A stretch of 64,000 nt of DNA. It comes from Reticulitermes speratus. Its lineage: Eukaryota; Arthropoda; Insecta; Blattodea; Rhinotermitidae. Within the stretch, counting starts at the first letter, position 1. Each line of letters begins with the position of its first letter. The notes beneath the pieces are model-generated. The model was not told the DNA's origin, did no database searches, and saw only the letters and a program-made list of their open reading frames with translations. This document shows, piece after piece, positions 10,311 through 24,300 of this stretch. The stretch lies in the NCBI GenBank assembly GCA_021186555.1, contig JAJKFL010000005.1:47457135-47521134 (forward strand), read 5' to 3'. Made by a program: the position numbers and the translations under genes.

Positions 10311-12577
10311 CATTCATTCAACATTCGAATGTTTGTGGAAAATTACGCAGTAGCTGTCGCTGATGTAGCTATGCCGCCATGTCTCGCACACCGCAGCGTT
10401 TGTACTCATATTAATTTGTTATTTGCGTGACTTCGCAGTCAACACGTTTCCGCCACTTACGGTGAACATTTAAACTGACCTGTAATGTACCGCTGCTGAG
10501 GGCAGCTTACTGTCTCATATCGCACGGGATGCGTGACTTCGAACAAGAAAGTGCTTTATTAGCACACTGAGATCTGGTGGTGGATAAATGTGGCAGATAT
10601 CTTCAAGATTTGTTCAATAATTTTATTTATGGCACGTTACGTACACATCTGTATAGTATATATATATATATATATATATAACTTGTATCTTCTCCAAATA
10701 AATGGCAAATGAAGCGACAAATGTTTAAAACTTCCTGTTCTTTAATCATGTCTTTAGCAGACAAAATTCATAACTTACTAATAAAACCAGAAGGCAGCCA
10801 ACGCTGTAATACGAACCTAACGCTGTCCCCGGTTGACATCACATTCTTAAAACGAGAAACCGTGTCACCATAAAGAGTAAGGCAAATACTAGGAAATTCC
10901 TAGGATTCCAGATAAAGTTGGGTTCTAAAATTTGAATAACATGAGGCTTTATATAAATATAATATAAATATTATAATATCAACAGTCATCATCACGTACT
11001 TGGTAAACACGGTAGCAAAGATAGACCATAGAAATTGGTAACCTTGGTAAAAATATAATATAGTAACACAAAATGAAATGGTAACTTTAGACCTATGCAT
11101 AAAACGGTAACAAAATACAACCAAAAAAATATTGTAAACGTTGGTAACATAGGCAACCACTGTAACGTAAGTAATCTACATACTTGTAAAGTCTTCATGT
11201 ACTGTGCTTATACTTTCCGTCCAATTTAACCCACAATATGAAATTTCACGAAACCCGTCCACTGGAAGGAAGAGATTTCATGCCAGCGGACGAAGGACTG
11301 GCAGAATGGAAGGAACTCCTTGCTCTCGACTGTTTGAAGCCACGCACGAACACTTAAATGACGTCACTTTTCACTCACAGGCACCTAACTGTTTCAGCTT
11401 TATTGTGCCTAACGATCATATTTTGGAGGTAATGCACAGTTCAGCTTTTGCCTGCAAGACCTAATTTTTACGATGTGTCTCTATTTTGGCTGAATACTGA
11501 AATGTTAGCTGTGCTAACGTAAATACAGTAAATTACCTCGAACTCAGACCCTCTTCACACGCCGCTTCCAAATATAATCAACAAAAACTGAAATTGTATC
11601 AAACGAATTTTTGCGACCCGCGGACAGATTCCATTGTTTTGTATTCCTTATACGACGCAGCAGTGTATTTCGCGCTGTCTAATGACAGCAGTAGAAGTTA
11701 AATACGTACAATTATGCACTCACAGTACTAAACTCAGATCCTACAATTTATCGATTACTTTTCTTAAGCACGTTATACGCATTCAGGGCGGTGACGAATA
11801 TACAAACTGAAAACTGTAGCAATGAACAAAGACATATAACTTCTGAAAAACGTAATGCCCTAATACAAAGTCGCACGGCTTCCAATCCGTACTTATTGCT
11901 CAGATAAGTTTAGAAGTAGACAGCCAAGATGGTCAGTCCTAGAATGATGTTTGTATCACGTTTCATAAACATCTGTCAACATTTGCAGATATGTTAGTGG
12001 CAGAGACATGCACAGGCAGACTTGAGGACGCCGTTAGCTTAATTCTCCAGGTACGTGCTGTGTTGTCGGCCTAAAGCTAAGGAGCTTTTTAAAGTGGATC
12101 TAATGTCACACCTATGGATCTGTGTAGTCACGTTCGATAATCCGTGACACAGCGAAGATTTAGAGTAGAAACAAAAGACAATTTCCGTTTACAGAAATGA
12201 GTAAGAATCATCAGTTCATAAAGAGTAAACGGAATTTCCTTCAGAAAACAGCGCCTGAACTTAATACAACTAAACAAATGTATACGAAACAATTTCGTAT
12301 GAATTCCACACACTAAAAAAGTTGCGATGTGTTTCCCGTACCAAAATTCATACACTTAAATAACGCAAAAATAATACGTGACGTATCGAAGAAGTCCCGT
12401 GATAATTAATCGAAAACAGCACAGTAGAAGTGCGTAACCATACCTGAATATTTCTACCACCGGCACTGTCGTGCAGTGGATTATGAAAAACATACAAGAA
12501 ATACGGGGTCAACCCCACCAGGGTCCGGAATACGGAGTAAACTTGATAAAACTGCAACAGAAAGTCACCGCATCCAG
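10311..12577. other. Long stretch without recognisable genes
   Basis: A TA microsatellite lies at about 10,651-10,681. The words GGTAAC/GGTAAA recur about seven times between 10,995 and 11,150. About 12,230-12,320 is a diverged copy of 1,690-1,790. Short open frames here have no motif I recognise. Confidence 0.5.
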
Positions 12578-12700
12578 ACTAAAATATGGCAGGTTTCCGG
12601 GCCGAGATGTGAACCTGGTGCCTCCCAGACATAAAGAACAGCAGTAACAGCAACCTCACTACTACGATCAATGACAACAGTATATAACAACAAAGAAGTT
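12578..12700 (-). mobile_element. Probable tRNA-derived SINE, family S5 (head part)
   Basis: Contains the S5 B-box and A-box-like words in the same order as 47,750-47,830. Confidence 0.35.
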
Positions 12701-14500
12701 TACAAGCTGTAGGCTACTGTACATTGTATCATATTTCGCAGTCATGATTCGTAGTTGTGTCTATATTTCAGGGGAGGAGAATCTAAACACGGCATTGCAT
12801 AAATATGACGACGTTAGTCAGGACATTAATACTTAGACTCAGTCACATAATTAGTAGATTTCAGCCAACATTTCCTAGATACATTCACATTTAACGCGGC
12901 TGTGTTAACCTCTGAATGCACATCATACAAGTTTGAGTACCGCTGATTCTTCTGTTCGGTGTTTGCTTTATAAGAAATCAGTGAAGTACTTACCCTGCTC
13001 AAACTTTAATGCCTACAATCAAACCTCCGTTGTATTTGGCATTTCAAATTACCCTATAGGCTCTCACGAAAGTAGTTTGTGAAACTCGATATGAACCTTC
13101 GTCAGTTGGAAGGCTTCAATATTCTCGCTGTTAATCGTGTGGTTTAATTAAGTCTTTAAGCAATTAAGATGCAAGTGGAACATTTATTTTAGCCGTGGAC
13201 AGTGAAGGGTGTTTCGCGGCTTGACGTTACGGAATATGCAGTAAAACAGGGCAAAGATGAACCAATAATAAAGAAAGAACACAATAAAGATACGGCAGGC
13301 ATCACAAAATATCGTCTAAAATGTTATTTTATGTGTGGTTTACGACTACAACTCTTCACATCTGCTACGATTAATATATATTTTCACTTCTTTCACTGGA
13401 TCGGGCAAACTACTTCATGTTTGACCCATACTGTCACTACTGCCAATTCAATGTCATTCTCTCCTAAAGGCATATAATTTTATATTTTAAACTGACCATA
13501 TTTCCTACTCTGGTTTGGTCTTTGTTTCCTGTAAATCAATTCCGTTACACACAGTGTTCTACTGATGAAACTGTCTGACCCGACACACAGTCACTGTCAC
13601 TTCAGAACTTACACCACAGTGATGATTGTTATACATATACACATTTACGTTCTTTTGCGACGAATCGATATATATTGCTATCCTGGGCCCTTATTACCGG
13701 CAGTATTTTTGTATATGTAATCACTTATAGTGACGTTGTAACAACGTCGGCTCGATCTAAAGTTTGGATTCACATCCGGCGCTTTAGCTATGAAACCCCT
13801 TACCAAACACTTCAAAATGCCAATGTCAGAATCCACTGCGAAATATCGCAGCGCCGGCGTAATATCGACTCTCAAGTGTTAAATACGAGTAGTGTGTGTG
13901 ATATCAGGAAGCCAGCGGTAGGAATCACAGATAGGCAGAATCGTAACTCAGTGCTCCTATTAGCTGATCATAAATTCTGTAATAAACAACTCACCTTATG
14001 AATGACCATAATAAACCCCACTGACTGAAGAATGAATTCATGAAACGTCTTATGCAGTGAACAGAAAGTTACATTATTTTTCAAGTTTTTTTCTCTTGTC
14101 TCATTAAATAAATACAAAAATACAGAAATTTTGACATCAAGTTTTGCCATGTTTCACTTTTTGTCACAAAGCCAATCAAAATGTCCCACAATAGAAGTGC
14201 AGTGGCCATATGCACACGTATGTACACAAACGACATTCACTCAGTTCCTCATTGTACCTTACTTGCTGCATGCGCCGTTGTTTCAGAGGTATGACACAAT
14301 AATTTACGTTACAAATGGCAAACTATTTGACACAAGTTTTGCCATGTTTCAATTTTGTCTCAAAGCCAAACAAGGTGTCCCACAATAAAAGTGTCGGCAA
14401 CTCCCTGCTGCAGTAAGCAGTACGCCTTGATACCGACCGACGGTGCGATACGGATGTACTTCAAACAGAAACGTAAAGTCATGGTTACAACCAATAACGA
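12701..14500. other. Diverged copy of the duplicated intergenic unit
   Basis: No gene. About 12,701-13,680 follows 2,520-4,560 with large deletions (the S2 SINEs are absent). A ~65-bp piece with AGTTTTGCCATGTTTCA is present twice, at about 14,120-14,190 and 14,330-14,400, and again at 28,190-28,260 in front of the larger minisatellite. Confidence 0.5.
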
Positions 14501-14509
14501 AAGACGTGT

Positions 14510-14617
14510 AAATGTAAGTATATTACACAGAAAGGTAGCACAGTGTACAGTTACAATGTAAATGTAACTATATTACACAGAAAGGTTAGCGCAGTGTATA
14601 GTTACAATGCAAATATA
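14510..14617 (+). repeat. 50-bp minisatellite, 2 units
   Basis: Two units with TATTACACAGAAAGGT and GCAGTGTA(C/T)AGTTACAAT. The array of about 13 units of the same sequence lies at 28,373-29,028 in the paralogous position before another S2 SINE. Confidence 0.75.
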
Positions 14618-14657
14618 CGAGACTCAAAAGCGAAGACTAACACAGAAATAGTCCGTG

Positions 14658-14935
14658 CCATAGCTCAGGCGGTTAGTCGCCGGCCTCCCACCGGGATTCC
14701 GGGTCAGTCCATGTGGGATTTGTGGTGGTCAAAGTGGCACTGGAACAGGGTTTTCCCCAAGTACTTTGGGATTCCCCAGTCAATTTTATTACACCGGTGC
14801 TCAATAACTTGGAAAAATAATAAAAAAAACAAACTGATAATCTTTCTCTTCATCTTTATCACAGGTTGCACAGCAAGCGTTTTAGGCTGAGGTAGCTTCT
14901 TCTGCGGGGCCCTTCTCCACACACACACAAAACAC
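14658..14935 (+). mobile_element. tRNA-derived SINE, family S2, with head
   Basis: The head CGTGCCATAGCTCAGGCGG (A box) and GGGATTCCGGGTCAG (degenerate B box) are followed by the body GGGTTTTCCCCAAGTACTT and CCACACACACACA at the 3' side. Same family as 29,065. Confidence 0.65.
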
Positions 14936-15491
14936 AGAAATAAGAGGCTCAAACTTTGCGGCTGGTCGCGCAACTGAACGGCCATTGGCGCATAAGCTAT
15001 GTAAGAGAAGCGTCATCACCTGCACAAACCTGGAGTCAAAGAAACGCTGTACATATTACATAGCAGTACTATGCCTATAATGAAAAACGCAACTACGTAA
15101 ATTTGTAAATATGTTCTAAATATCTGACAAAGACTTTGAGATGAGAAACGACACGCAGGACCGCTGGCATACACGTAGCACAGTGACAATAAAGTCTCGT
15201 CATATTTATCCATTATAGCAAAGTATTTATATTTATATTATTAAAGGACAGGATCAAATACGATCGCACAACTAATATACATAGAGAGCTGTCGAACAAA
15301 ATCTTAATAACATTTAACATTTTATACTAATATCTATTCTTCATTTATAAAGCTTTAATTATTCAATTTTAATGAAATACCAAACAAGATAAGCTAACCA
15401 CCATGAACAAGAAGATAAGTGATATTCAGTGATAGTGAATTTATGTTGTAAAAGTGAATTGGATGTACTGAAAATTATAAACTCTCTACGA
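14936..15491. other. Upstream region of the IR pseudogene at 15,618, promoter part replaced
   Basis: About 15,090-15,195 matches the start of the promoter block seen at 29,480-29,580, but homology stops at about 15,195, before the TATA/initiator pair. The remaining sequence is AT-rich and not related to the other type A upstream regions. Confidence 0.5.
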
Positions 15492-15535
15492 CACCCCTGA
15501 GGATGGAACAAGGAGTGCGGAAACATATGTAGGGA
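15492..15535 (+). ncRNA. Hammerhead-ribozyme-like motif, weak stem II
   Basis: Plus strand: CACCC, CTGAGGA (fits CTGANGA), a poorly paired middle, GAAAC, ATAT, GTA, GGG. The CCC/GGG pairing closes stem I. Stem II is not convincing, so it is probably decayed. Confidence 0.3.
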
Positions 15536-15617
15536 CAAGCACACACTAAAATAGTGTATTGCATTTGTTAAAATTACACAATTAATTAATCTAGACGCTT
15601 GTTTCTGTGACTTGCAG

Positions 15618-17597
15618 ATGGCGTCCAGTCAACTGAAGAAACTAATCACACTGCTGCTGACTGCGATGTTAAGTTCCGTCGTTCCTGCAGCAGGAAATCC
15701 CTTCTGACTGCCGAACAGCGACATACGCTTTGTGTGTGCAGACGATCGCACACCACTACTTCAATCATGGGCGATCCACCGTCGTCTCCATGCCACAAGA
15801 ATTACGTAATAACAGCAGGCGGCCTCTGATTCAGTTCCAATACAGCGATGACTTGCAGCTGGTGGACTTGGTGCTTCAGCACGTTCACGAGGACACTTGT
15901 TGTCCAGTACAGATGCTGCCGCCGAAAACAGAGCTGAACATGTTAGCTGAGATCAATTACAGCTACATTATCTTCATCTGGAGAGAGGAGGAAGACGAAG
16001 ACATCATAGACATTCTTTATTTCCAATTGATCTTCCTGAGAAATAGTGAACTTTTGCAATGGAATCCTCGAGGAAGGTTTGTTGTCGCGGTAACTGATCA
16101 AGACAGCAGTTCCCTTCGGTCCGTGGCTCTCAAGATATATGAAACAATGTGGACGGAGTACAACATCGTTGACACCGTAGTTCTTATCCCAGATTCTTCA
16201 GGAAATAGCACTGTGTTGAATTTGTACACTGGATTCCCATACCAAAACGAAAATTGCGGAAAAGTGAAAGACGTTACTCTGGTGGATCAATGGGTACTCG
16301 AAAACAAAGGTACATTCTCCAACAAATCGAATTTGTTCCCTCAAAAATTCCAAATAATTTTCAAAACTGCGTTATTAAAGTAACGACAATAGGATTTCAT
16401 CCCTTTGTGAGTTTGATTAAAGAAGAGAGGAAAGAAGACGGCGGTACCGTGTATGAAGTACGAGGGTTCATAGTTGAGTATTTGCTGCTCTCGATGAAGA
16501 AAATGAACATGACGGTTGTGTTTCTTCGACCTTCACTAAAAGTTTCATTGCTGGAATTTACGGACCAAGCTACAAAATTAATGACCGGTATGGCTGACGC
16601 AGTAGTCGGCATAGTTCCGTTGTTGCCAATATTAATTAATGGATTGACTGAACCTTCTATACCGTACTATTCTGACGCGGTCAAATGATTTGTGCCTTGT
16701 CGAAAACATATTTCAAGGGTTGAAAAAATCGTGACCGTGTTCGATGCATCTGTCTGGCTAACAATGATAACCGTCTTCATTTTAACATCAGCATTGTTTT
16801 GGTGTTTAGCCAGGTACCCGGACCGAATGGTTCAAAAAGAGTCTAAAAATTTGCAAACAATACAAAACCCTATGTACAATGCGTGGAGTATTCTTATTGG
16901 GGTATCGGTTCCCCAGATGCCCAGAACTTGGAAATTGAGAATTTTTTTTCTTATTTATATATCTTACTGTTTTGCTATGAGCACAGTGTTTCAAGCATAT
17001 TTCATATCGTATCTTGTCGAACCTGGATATGAAAAGAAAATTTTCCAAGAACTGTTAGATTCCAGTGTGAATTATGGATTCAATGCAGCTATAGAGTACG
17101 GTATGTGGACAATGGAATATACGGACTACGACTTGTTCCCTCCTACACGCCGCTTAGACTGCGTTGATCTGAAAACCTGCATAAAACGAATGATGTCTGA
17201 TGGCGATGTTGCTACTATTTCTGCCCCAATGTATGCCAAATACCTCGCGAATGAATTCGGATATCATGGCGAAATTAAGTCCCTTTGTTCTTTAGACGAG
17301 AATTGCATTTACGGAAGTGGTGTTGCTTTGTTCATTAAAGGAAATCCACTGCTGAGCCAACTTAACACTCTCTTCAGACGATGTCTGGAAGGAGGACTTG
17401 TGGAAAGATATTGGGCACAACTGAACCACGAAGCTCTTTTAAACAGCAAAACGAATTCTGACCAAGAGGGCAGTAGCATGTATTTTGTATTTACACTTTC
17501 GCACATGAAACCAGCATTCAGTATCCTTGGTTTTGGATATGTGTGTAGCACCATGGCGCTTCTCGCAGAATGCTTACACAGGCGCTTCAGTAAATGA
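15618..17597 (+). pseudogene. Type A ionotropic receptor pseudogene
   Basis: Close relative of the receptor at 29,866, starting with ATG right after a CTTGCAG acceptor. Breaks relative to that copy: a one-base deletion near 15,699 that leads to a stop at 15,705; another near 15,726; a third near 16,339 (CCCC to CCC); a TGG-to-TGA stop at 16,686-16,688 in the FVPC motif before M1; and an in-frame six-base deletion near 17,040. Between the breaks the IR order is clear: N-terminal region, S1, M1 (~16,735-16,810), pore, M3 ending FISYLVEPGYE, S2, and the last helix near SHMKPAFSILGFGY. Its usual upstream promoter block is also missing. Confidence 0.85.
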
Positions 17598-18790
17598 TGA
17601 CACGACGTCCATGGAACACATCCGCCTTGAAGCACAAGATTAATCTCGAATGTTCACAGCTCCGCTTCTCCCACTCTTCCATCGCAGTTGCTACATAGCC
17701 ATTTTTCTTTTTACCATGATTTTACGTGTTTGAGAGCAGTTAGCAGTGTAAATGCGAGGGAAGTTTTTATGCCACATAGACGTGCCAGCACTTCCTTTAT
17801 AAAATACACCAAGCCGTTGCCAAATTCAAAGCAACTCATATGGCTTTAGGACCATGAACAATATGGCTGAAGATTCAGCTGTTCTGGAAGTTAACGCTGC
17901 ACCGATGGCTACTCAACAGGACGTAACCTCCTACACGACTTTAAACTCCTTTGTAATTCCACGCCTTATAGACAGTCACGTTCTTCTAGCTCTCTCTCAT
18001 ATAGAGTGCTCTTACGATCTATAAAACTTCTTACAATTTCGGGCAAGTTTGTATAGACTTCAAGGACTTCCTACCGAAAAACCATTTGACAAAAACAAGC
18101 CCACATCTCCATGTGAACCTCAGTATTTTCCGTTTATGAGAAGCCCCTAAAATGATCCCGTTTTCGAAACACTCTGAGATACTTAGTAAAATAACATAAT
18201 AAAGAGATGCAAAGGTCATTTTGTGGCTGGTTCTTGACATGTATTTAATAATACGACGCTATATGTTCCATTGTACAAATGTCAAGACGGGTGCATAGAA
18301 TAAAACGTGTTGCCAGGATATGTTAAGGGTAAATTGTTTTGCGGCAATAGTGTATATCCTACTATACATGCAATTAGAACACGCATTCTAAAGCCACTTA
18401 TTGACGATATCGCACTTGAAATGTTCATATGGTTCCCATGGAAAATAACGATAAACCGACAAACAAACAATTCCCCCACCTGAAGTAGCTAATTTAATTG
18501 TGGATGACGGGCAGCAACGAGAACGTTGCTATCTGAACCGTTCTAAACGAAATACGCAATATAAACACGACACGCTAATGGCTGCGTGACATACAGATAA
18601 GCCACATTCAAGAGACAGATTTTCCAGTCCTCTCCACACAGTGGTGTTATTATGGGTGGGTAAGACTGCTGGACTTGACTATGCACGGTGTTTTATCTCC
18701 ATGTAAATATCTTCCTGTTACGTCATTTCGTAAAATATTTCGTTATTGATAGTAAAATATCACATACTGCTTCAAGTAGATAACATTTCT
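17598..18790. other. 3' flank of the IR pseudogene, then unique sequence
   Basis: The first ~210 bases match the flanks at 365 and 31,856; homology ends near 17,810. No gene or known repeat seen beyond it. Confidence 0.5.
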
Positions 18791-18794
18791 GATT

Positions 18795-19165
18795 ACTGTT
18801 TAATACTACCTAAAATCAAGACCAATGAGTTGGACAGGGCATGTGGCACGTATCGGGACAGCAGAGGTGTACACAGGGTTTTGGTGGAGACACCTGATGG
18901 AAAGAGAACATTTGGAAGGGCTAGGCATAGATGGAAGTATAATTTTAAAATGGATCTTGAAGAAGTGGGATGGGAAGACAGACTGGACTGCTCTGGTTCA
19001 GGATAGGGACAGCTGGCGGGAGCTTGTGAATGCGGTAATGACATTTCGGGTCTATAAAATGCGGGGAATTTCTTGACTAGCTGAGGACCTGTTAGCTTCT
19101 CAGGAGGGACTCTGCTCCATGGAGGTAGTTAGTTACTTAGTTAGATAGTTAGTTAGTCAATATTA
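18795..19165 (+). mobile_element. 3' end of a LINE, family L3, with (TTAG)n tail
   Basis: Encodes the end of a non-LTR retrotransposon polyprotein: MSWTGHVARIG near 18,825, then a degenerate stretch and [17 protein letters not shown], ending at 19,076. This corresponds to the RWAGHVARMG...[13 protein letters not shown]-terminus common in insect LINEs. It closes with TTAG/TTAC repeats at about 19,125-19,160. No reverse transcriptase core remains. Other L3 ends lie at 51,495, 57,580 and 62,760. Confidence 0.7.
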
Positions 19166-21224
19166 TCAACCCATCTATGTTTCGATCTTCCAAGGAGACT
19201 GTTTCGTTCTCTTTAGTCCAATAACACCATGTACACATTTTTATACATCCATCGATAGGTTTTAATTCCGAATTAACACAGAACACCAACACGAAATAGG
19301 CCCAATGTGTCGGTTTTAACTGACAGGGGTTTCAACGACGATAAAGAAATGACGATAAAGTATGCTTTACACAGAAATTTAGTTACGGATGTCATATAAT
19401 TCTTCCAGCATCGTGACGTCTGAAACTTACGTCCGACGCATTATTTGAATGGTAAATTTAAACATCAACATCAGAGGTTTGCATACAGTTTCTTCCTAAT
19501 CTTTCTTTCTGCTCGACATTTCTTCAGTTTTCGTAACTGTATGACTGATGTTCAGTTGCTTCCAGCACTGTACAGCAGTTATCTGCCCTCCTGTTAACAG
19601 AACAAAGGCGATATACTGCACATGTCCTCGCAGAACTATAGTGTCCTGTCTCCATACAACTCCTCGCGTCTTCACGGCCCGCAATGTTCAGCCTGTAGCG
19701 GACGTTTCGGATACCGAGTTACAACATGCTGCCACCATATTCACAGTTGAAAGAATTGTGTCCAGGATAAAGCTGAAATTATTACTGAATCCACCGTCGA
19801 CTGGGAGCAGATCCTTGATCTAAATGTGGAGGCATGTTCCTCCGAAACGTCCTTATCATTGTACAACCAAACTCTGTTGAAACACAGAAGATTGTAATCT
19901 CAATTTATCCGGTCTTGTTAATACAATTATAAACAGCAAAGACATAAACACGAGGGCAGAACATGAATACTTTCCAACAACTTGTGTCCTGTCTTTATAC
20001 AATATCGTCAGGAAGGACATTGCAGTACACTAATATAGATCTATTAGACTGCTACATGGTATCAATAATCTGTTCACATCATATCGGAGTACTGTTACGT
20101 ATGATTTTGGTACCCAGTTTTATATTGAAACTGTATAAACTAAATACAAGGTAAGCAATGTCCACATAATGTAACATTGCGGAGCTTTCTCGTGATATTT
20201 ATACCTCCTCGGCTATCCTAACAGCCTGATACCATTTCACTCGAAGAACCCGCTTTTATGGCGATACAATGTCGCTGGCAACAATAAAACTTGCTTAGGT
20301 CGTCAAGTAAAGTTCCCGATAATTATGACCAATTTTGACAACATTTGGATTTATAGATCAGATTTTCATACAAGGTAGATATACGAAGTATTACAGATTT
20401 TTTTCCAGAATGAGCTGCGCTGATACATGCGGACGGACAGACAGACAGACATGACGAAGGTAATAGGCGCTTTTCGATTTCTTGCGAAGACGCCTACAAA
20501 CAGGTTATATATAAGTCTACACAGTATAATATATATCTACAGACGTACGATAATGTAGACTAGATTCATTTGGTGTAGACTAGGGTTCAGTACCGGGCTG
20601 TTGTGAAAGCAGCATAATTAACACTCGGACTGCACAGAACGCGCGGAATTCCTGATACGTCAGCTTCTCAAAACAAAACAAAAAAACATTCCTATAAGCA
20701 GAGAGAAGTCAATTCTCGCTGTTCAAAATAATCGCAATATCCCGACACGATCTCAAAAGCTTGACAGTGAAAAATATGCAACATGCACTGCTTTCATTTC
20801 AAGCACGTGAAAGCACCCGTTTCAACTAAAACTGATAGCTTGTTTGCGTGAGTTATAATCTTGTATCCGCCAACGGGAATGGCATAGAGGGTTGCGTATG
20901 TACACAAAGGCTTCCTCATTCAGTTCGCTTCTATACACCATACTTGACGTATACGCCATTCTTTCACAGGTATGACTGTTGCTACTTACGTAATAAAGCC
21001 TTTGTAACAGCTGCTTTACTGAATTGAGATGGAAGTGTAAGACTAAATATACTCGTGGCCACTGAAGAGGATTTCGCGTCTCAATGTTATTGAATGTGCA
21101 GTAGAACAGGGCAAAGATATGCCGATAGCAAAGAAAGAAACAGACAGCACAAAATATGTTGTAGAATGTTATTTTTAAGTATCTTATTTAATGATGCTGT
21201 CAACTAGCGTCGCTGATAGATGAA
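19166..21224. other. Intergenic sequence, no gene seen
   Basis: A GGACGGACAGACAGACAGAC word at 20,433-20,452 resembles, inverted, the one at 37,110-37,135; both probably belong to one dispersed repeat. From about 20,990 it becomes a copy of 45,895 onward. Confidence 0.45.
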
Positions 21225-21319
21225 GGAATAAGCATGGATGTTGACTGAGGGCAGAATAGAATTATTCGGAGAAAACCCAGTCTCGGTGCCACTTTACCAC
21301 CATATATCCCATGTGCAAC
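21225..21319 (-). mobile_element. tRNA-derived SINE, family S2, body part, interrupted by the RTE element
   Basis: Continues at 24,592 after the RTE-like insertion. The uninterrupted paralog is 46,140-46,310. Confidence 0.6.
21306..21319. repeat. 5' target site duplication (14 bp)
   Basis: ATCCCATGTGCAAC, repeated at 24,592-24,605. The empty paralog has ATCCCATATGCAAC once, at 46,219-46,232. Confidence 0.85.
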
Positions 21320-24300
21320 CCCCCCCCCCCGAAGGTGTCTCCACTTTGTTGTAGTGGGGGGGCTTGCGTGGTCAAGGGATCCCGAGAGCTATGCCAGCGG
21401 TAGCTTTGCTACTGGTAGGGTCACCCATGCTGGACAGGTCGAAGGTGATGGCCCAGACTAAGAGAGACACCCTGGCCCTCCAGGTTGGGGGTTGGGCGTA
21501 AGGCTAACAACCTCACCCCATAAAAAAATCCAAATGTTAAAAAAACTGCAATGAAGCCTCGGAATCAGAAGATAGACAGTAGACGGACTGGCTACGGAAA
21601 AGGACAACGAGATAGGAAGCGGAGAGGAAGGAACGATGTTACCTTAGCCACATGGAATGTAAGAACACTGGGAAAACCAGGGGCCTTGAGAGCAGTGAAG
21701 GAGCAACTGAGCAAATATAATATAGATATAGCGGCCATTCAGGAAACCAAATGGGCAGGGAAGGGAATTTTTGGATCAGGAGAACACATAGTTTTGTACA
21801 GTGGAGGACAGCAGAAATATGGCGGGACAGGATTTATAGTTAAGAAGCAGCTTAAAAAAGATATACTAAACTTTCACCCCATAGATGAAAGAATGTGCTA
21901 CATAAGGATAAAAGCAAAATTTTTTATGGTGACTCTATTTAATGTATATGCGCCAACAGAAGAGGCAGAAGGAACAGTCAAGGATGCGTTTTATAGCAAA
22001 CTAGAAGAAGAATATAATAAAATACCAAAACATGACGTGAAGATTGTAATGGGAGACATGAATGCCAAAATTGGGAAAGAAAGGCAATATAGACAGACGA
22101 GAGGGAAAGAAAGTTTACATCGGGAAAGCAACGATAATGGACACAGATTAATAGACTTTGCAATCAGTAGAAACATGGTAGTTAAAAGTACGTGGAATCA
22201 AAGGAAAGATATACATAAAATGACATGGAGATCTCCGGATGGGAGCACATGCAATCAGATTGACCATGTAATAATAGAAGCAAGGCACGTTTCAGATATA
22301 ATGGAAGTAAAAACATGCAGAGGTGCGGATGGAGATACCGACCATTTTATGGTTAAAATAAGATACAGACAAAGAATTGCTAGGTACAGAGAAGGAGGAA
22401 GAATGCAACAAGAAAGATATGACACCAGGAAATTACAAGACAGCGAAATACAGAAGACATACCAAGAAAAATTGAAGGAGAAGCTTGGGGAAGAGCCAGA
22501 GCGATGGGTAAACGGAGAGGTAGAGGATAAATGGGAAATATTGAAGAAATCAGTGATAAAAGCGGCCAGCGAAATAGTGGGGAAGGAAAGAAGGGAGGAG
22601 AAGAGGAAAGACTGGTTTGACGAGGAGTGCAGGAAGGTAATTGAGCAAAGAAATGAAGCTAGGAACAGAATGTTACAAAGGAAAACAAGAGCTACAGTAG
22701 AAGAGTATAGAGAAAAAAGAAGAGAGGCGGATAAAGAATGCAGGAAGAAGAAAAGGAAATATGAAAAAGAAAAATTGGAAGAAATAGAAGAGTTGGGGGA
22801 AAAGAAGGACATAAGGAAGTTTTATCAGAAAGTAAGGGAGGAGAAGAAAGGATTTCAACCTAGAAGTATATTTTGTAAGGATAGAGAAGGAAATATGATA
22901 GCAGGGAAAGAGGAAATGCTTAACAGATGGGCAGAATACTTCGAAGAATTACTGAATGGTGAAGGACGTGAGAGGATACAGGAAGAAAAGGGAGACGAAG
23001 ACGAGGAAAGGGAAGGAGACGAGACGGATGACGAAATGAACGAGGAAGAGGCGGAGGAGGTAAAGAGAGAAGAAGTGCGGAAAGCAATAGCAAGATTGAA
23101 GAACAACAAAGCCCCAGGAGAAGACAACATACCTGCCGAATTGCTAAAGCATGGTGGACAAGAGGTAGAAGGAAAGGTGTATGAGTTAATAAAAGAGATA
23201 TGGGACAAAGAGACAATGCCCAGAGACTGGACAATGGGAGTAATATGCCCAATACATAAGAAGAATGACAAATTAGTGTGTGATAACTATAGAGGTAACA
23301 TGTTATTAAATACGGCGTACAAAGTTTTTGCTCAAGTATTGGCCGGGAGATTAGCACCAGAGACAGAGCCCCTTTTGGGGGAATATCAATGTGGTTTTAG
23401 GCCGCAAAGGTCAATGATGGATTCAATTTTTGTGGTGAGACAAGTTTTGGAGAAATGTTATGAATTTGACGTGGACATATACCAGTTGTACATTGACTTT
23501 AGGAAAGCATATGACAGTATCAAAAGGAATGAATTGAAGGAAACACTAAAACAGTTGGAAATACCGGGAAAACTGAGAAGGTTAGTGATGATGACAGTAA
23601 AAGAAACGGTAGGGAAGGTAAAGTTTAATGGGGACTTATCAAATACTTTCAAAATCAAAAGAGGACTTAGGCAAGGGGATGTACTGTCTCCATTGCTATT
23701 TAACTTGGTTCTGGAAAGAGTAATGAGGCAGATGCCAGGGAAACGAGGAGGTACAATATTCAATAGAACAACACAGTGGTTAGGGTATGCTGATGATGTG
23801 GAAATTATTGCACGAACTAAAAGAGACTTACAGGAATGTTATGTAGCTCTAGAAAGGAAAGCTGCAGAAATGGGACTGACTGTTAGTGAAAGTAAAACAC
23901 AGTACATGTTACAAACCAGAAAAGGAAAGAGAAATGAAGAACAATTAATAATAAACGATAAGCGTTTTGGAAAAGTGAGGAGTGTCAACTACTTGGGTAC
24001 CCTAATCACGGAAGAGAATACCATAACAGAGGAAATTAAGGCTAGAATGGCAGCTGGGAACAGAAGCTATTTTACACTGATGCACCTATTGAGGTCCAAA
24101 ACTATCAGCAGGCACATGAAAATAAGTATATATCAAAGGATTATACGACCGGTCGTTACTTATGGAGCGGAAGCATGGACAATGACAAAGAAGGAGGAGG
24201 AGATGCTGAGAAGGTGGGAAAGGAAGATACTCAGGGGAATATATGGAGCAGTGAGGGAGGGAGAGGAATGGAGAATAAGAACAAATGGCGAAATACAACA

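Noticed and set aside
22255..23357. Long antisense open frames opposite the RTE gene
   Set aside because: They are shadows of the purine-rich RTE coding strand (Ser/Leu/Phe-rich products).
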